A program made the position numbers and the translations under genes. The notes below the pieces were generated by a model. The model was given only the letters and a program-made list of their open reading frames with translations, made no database searches and had not been told where the DNA came from. From positions 1 through 14,454 of the forward strand of contig CAMYJV010000078.1 in assembly GCA_947258805.1 (NCBI GenBank): a stretch of DNA of 14,454 bases. The letters are read 5' to 3'. This document shows, one piece after another, positions 13,868-14,454 of the stretch. This DNA is from an uncultured Gammaproteobacteria bacterium. GTDB taxonomy: Bacteria > Pseudomonadota > Gammaproteobacteria > GCA-2729495. How positions within the stretch are numbered: position 1 is the stretch's first letter; every line of letters starts with the position of its first letter.

Positions 13868-14454
13868 ATGGACCGAGAGTCCCAGTCGATTCTGCGGCCC
13901 ACGCCTGTAGATAGTCAGATCGAATTTCGTCCGGGCGACTTCGGCACGCTTGCCGAAGCCTTGGACTATTCGGCTCGCGGTGCGTCGGGCTTCAACTTCT
14001 ATGGCCGCAAGGGCGAGTTGCAGGTTGTGCTGCCCTATGCCGAGTTGCGTACGCGCGCAAAGGCGCATGCGCGCCGCCTGCTCCAGCTGAAACTGTCTCG
14101 TGGCGATCGTGTCGCCGTGGTGGGTGAAACCACAGCGGACTTCGTGACGCTCTTTTTTGCTTGCCAGTACTCCGGCCTGGTGCCCGTGCCTCTGCCCGCA
14201 CCCGCCGGTCTTGGCAAACGCGATTTCTATATTCACCAGCTGCGTAACCTGGTGAAGACCGCGCAACCGAAAGTGCTCGTTTGTTCCGCGGAACTCGTGC
14301 CGACGATGCAGGAAGCCGCCGGCGACCTGGGTCTGCGATTCCTCGGTTCTGCGCAGTCTTTCAGCGAGCTCGACGAGTCAACCCGCCCCCTTGTGCCGTC
14401 GACGCCGGAAGAAGCGGCCTACATTCAATACACCTCCGGCAGCACGCAAATGCC
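13868..14454 (+). CDS. fatty-acyl-AMP ligase / acyl-ACP synthetase, N-terminal part (runs off the window)
   Basis: The first 195 codons of an ANL-superfamily adenylating enzyme are present and the frame is open to the window end. Visible motifs are LARRLLQLKLSRGDRVAVVG-like entry strands at about residues 55-82, then FVTLFFACQYSGLVPVPLPAP (90-110). Close to the edge is the ATP-binding P-loop YIQYTSGSTQMP (about 184-195). YxQYTSGST with PVPLPAP is typical of fatty-acyl-AMP ligases, which activate fatty acids and load them on an ACP rather than CoA. This fits a partner for the ACP at 5386-5637. In Caulobacter an acyl-ACP synthetase of this type is required for ceramide synthesis. The start is supported by GGGAGGG upstream. 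The missing C-terminus prevents a firm FAAL versus acyl-CoA ligase call. Confidence 0.85.
   Translation, partial: MDRESQSILRPTPVDSQIEFRPGDFGTLAEALDYSARGASGFNFYGRKGELQVVLPYAELRTRAKAHARRLLQLKLSRGDRVAVVGETTADFVTLFFACQYSGLVPVPLPAPAGLGKRDFYIHQLRNLVKTAQPKVLVCSAELVPTMQEAAGDLGLRFLGSAQSFSELDESTRPLVPSTPEEAAYIQYTSGSTQM

Noticed and set aside
13790..14266. Minus-strand 158-codon open frame
   Set aside because: It is the complement of the acyl-AMP ligase coding sequence, which has clear motifs and a good ribosome binding site.
1..14454. tRNA/rRNA genes, CRISPR arrays, insertion sequences, prophage genes
   Set aside because: No cloverleaf-like segments, regularly spaced long repeats, transposase motifs or phage genes were seen on either strand.

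Overview
The window is a dense, GC-rich stretch of bacterial chromosome. It carries no RNA genes, insertion sequences, phage genes or CRISPR. An LptG-type LPS-export permease implies a Gram-negative, probably proteobacterial host. A gammaproteobacterium is my best guess, from the close motif match to gammaproteobacterial LptG, but this cannot be settled from the sequence.

The unifying theme is envelope lipid synthesis, most likely sphingolipid (ceramide) synthesis with head-group modification and export. From left to right: lptG (minus, 36-1103); a double-GNAT acyltransferase of the type to which bacterial ceramide synthase belongs (plus, 1183-2301); and a four-gene minus-strand operon (5637 down to 2318) encoding an acyl carrier protein, a serine palmitoyltransferase-like PLP enzyme, a secreted protein of unknown function and a DAGK-fold lipid kinase. 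Next come two paralogous ELM1-family putative glycosyltransferases (plus, 5713-6909 and 8706-9794) on either side of an ABC exporter half-transporter (minus, 6810-8525). A GT8-like glycosyltransferase follows (minus, 9796-10731), then a nucleotidyltransferase that looks Tam41-like and is split by a frameshift (minus, 10836-11683). The right end holds a metallophosphoesterase (plus, 11759-12673), a MobA-like NTP transferase (minus, 12664-13455) and the first 195 codons of a fatty-acyl-AMP ligase / acyl-ACP synthetase (plus, 13868 to the edge).

Proposed pathway (inference): the acyl-AMP ligase loads a fatty acid on the dedicated ACP. Spt condenses the acyl-ACP with serine to a 3-keto-sphingoid base. 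The GNAT enzyme N-acylates the base. The lipid kinase phosphorylates the resulting ceramide. The nucleotidyltransferases, phosphoesterase and glycosyltransferases could build a head group, and the ABC exporter and periplasmic protein could move the product towards the outer membrane. The keto-reductase step (CerR-type) is not in the window and may lie just beyond the right end. The core matches what is known for Caulobacter crescentus ceramide synthesis; the ELM1, ABC, GT8 and Tam41-like combination around it is the part I do not recognise as described.

Genes alternate in orientation. Tail-to-tail pairs are very tight (16-bp gap, 100-bp overlap, 1-bp gap, 10-bp overlap) and there are six head-to-head pairs, one with a convincing shared promoter centre near 11729. 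The only long gene-free stretch is 13456-13867.
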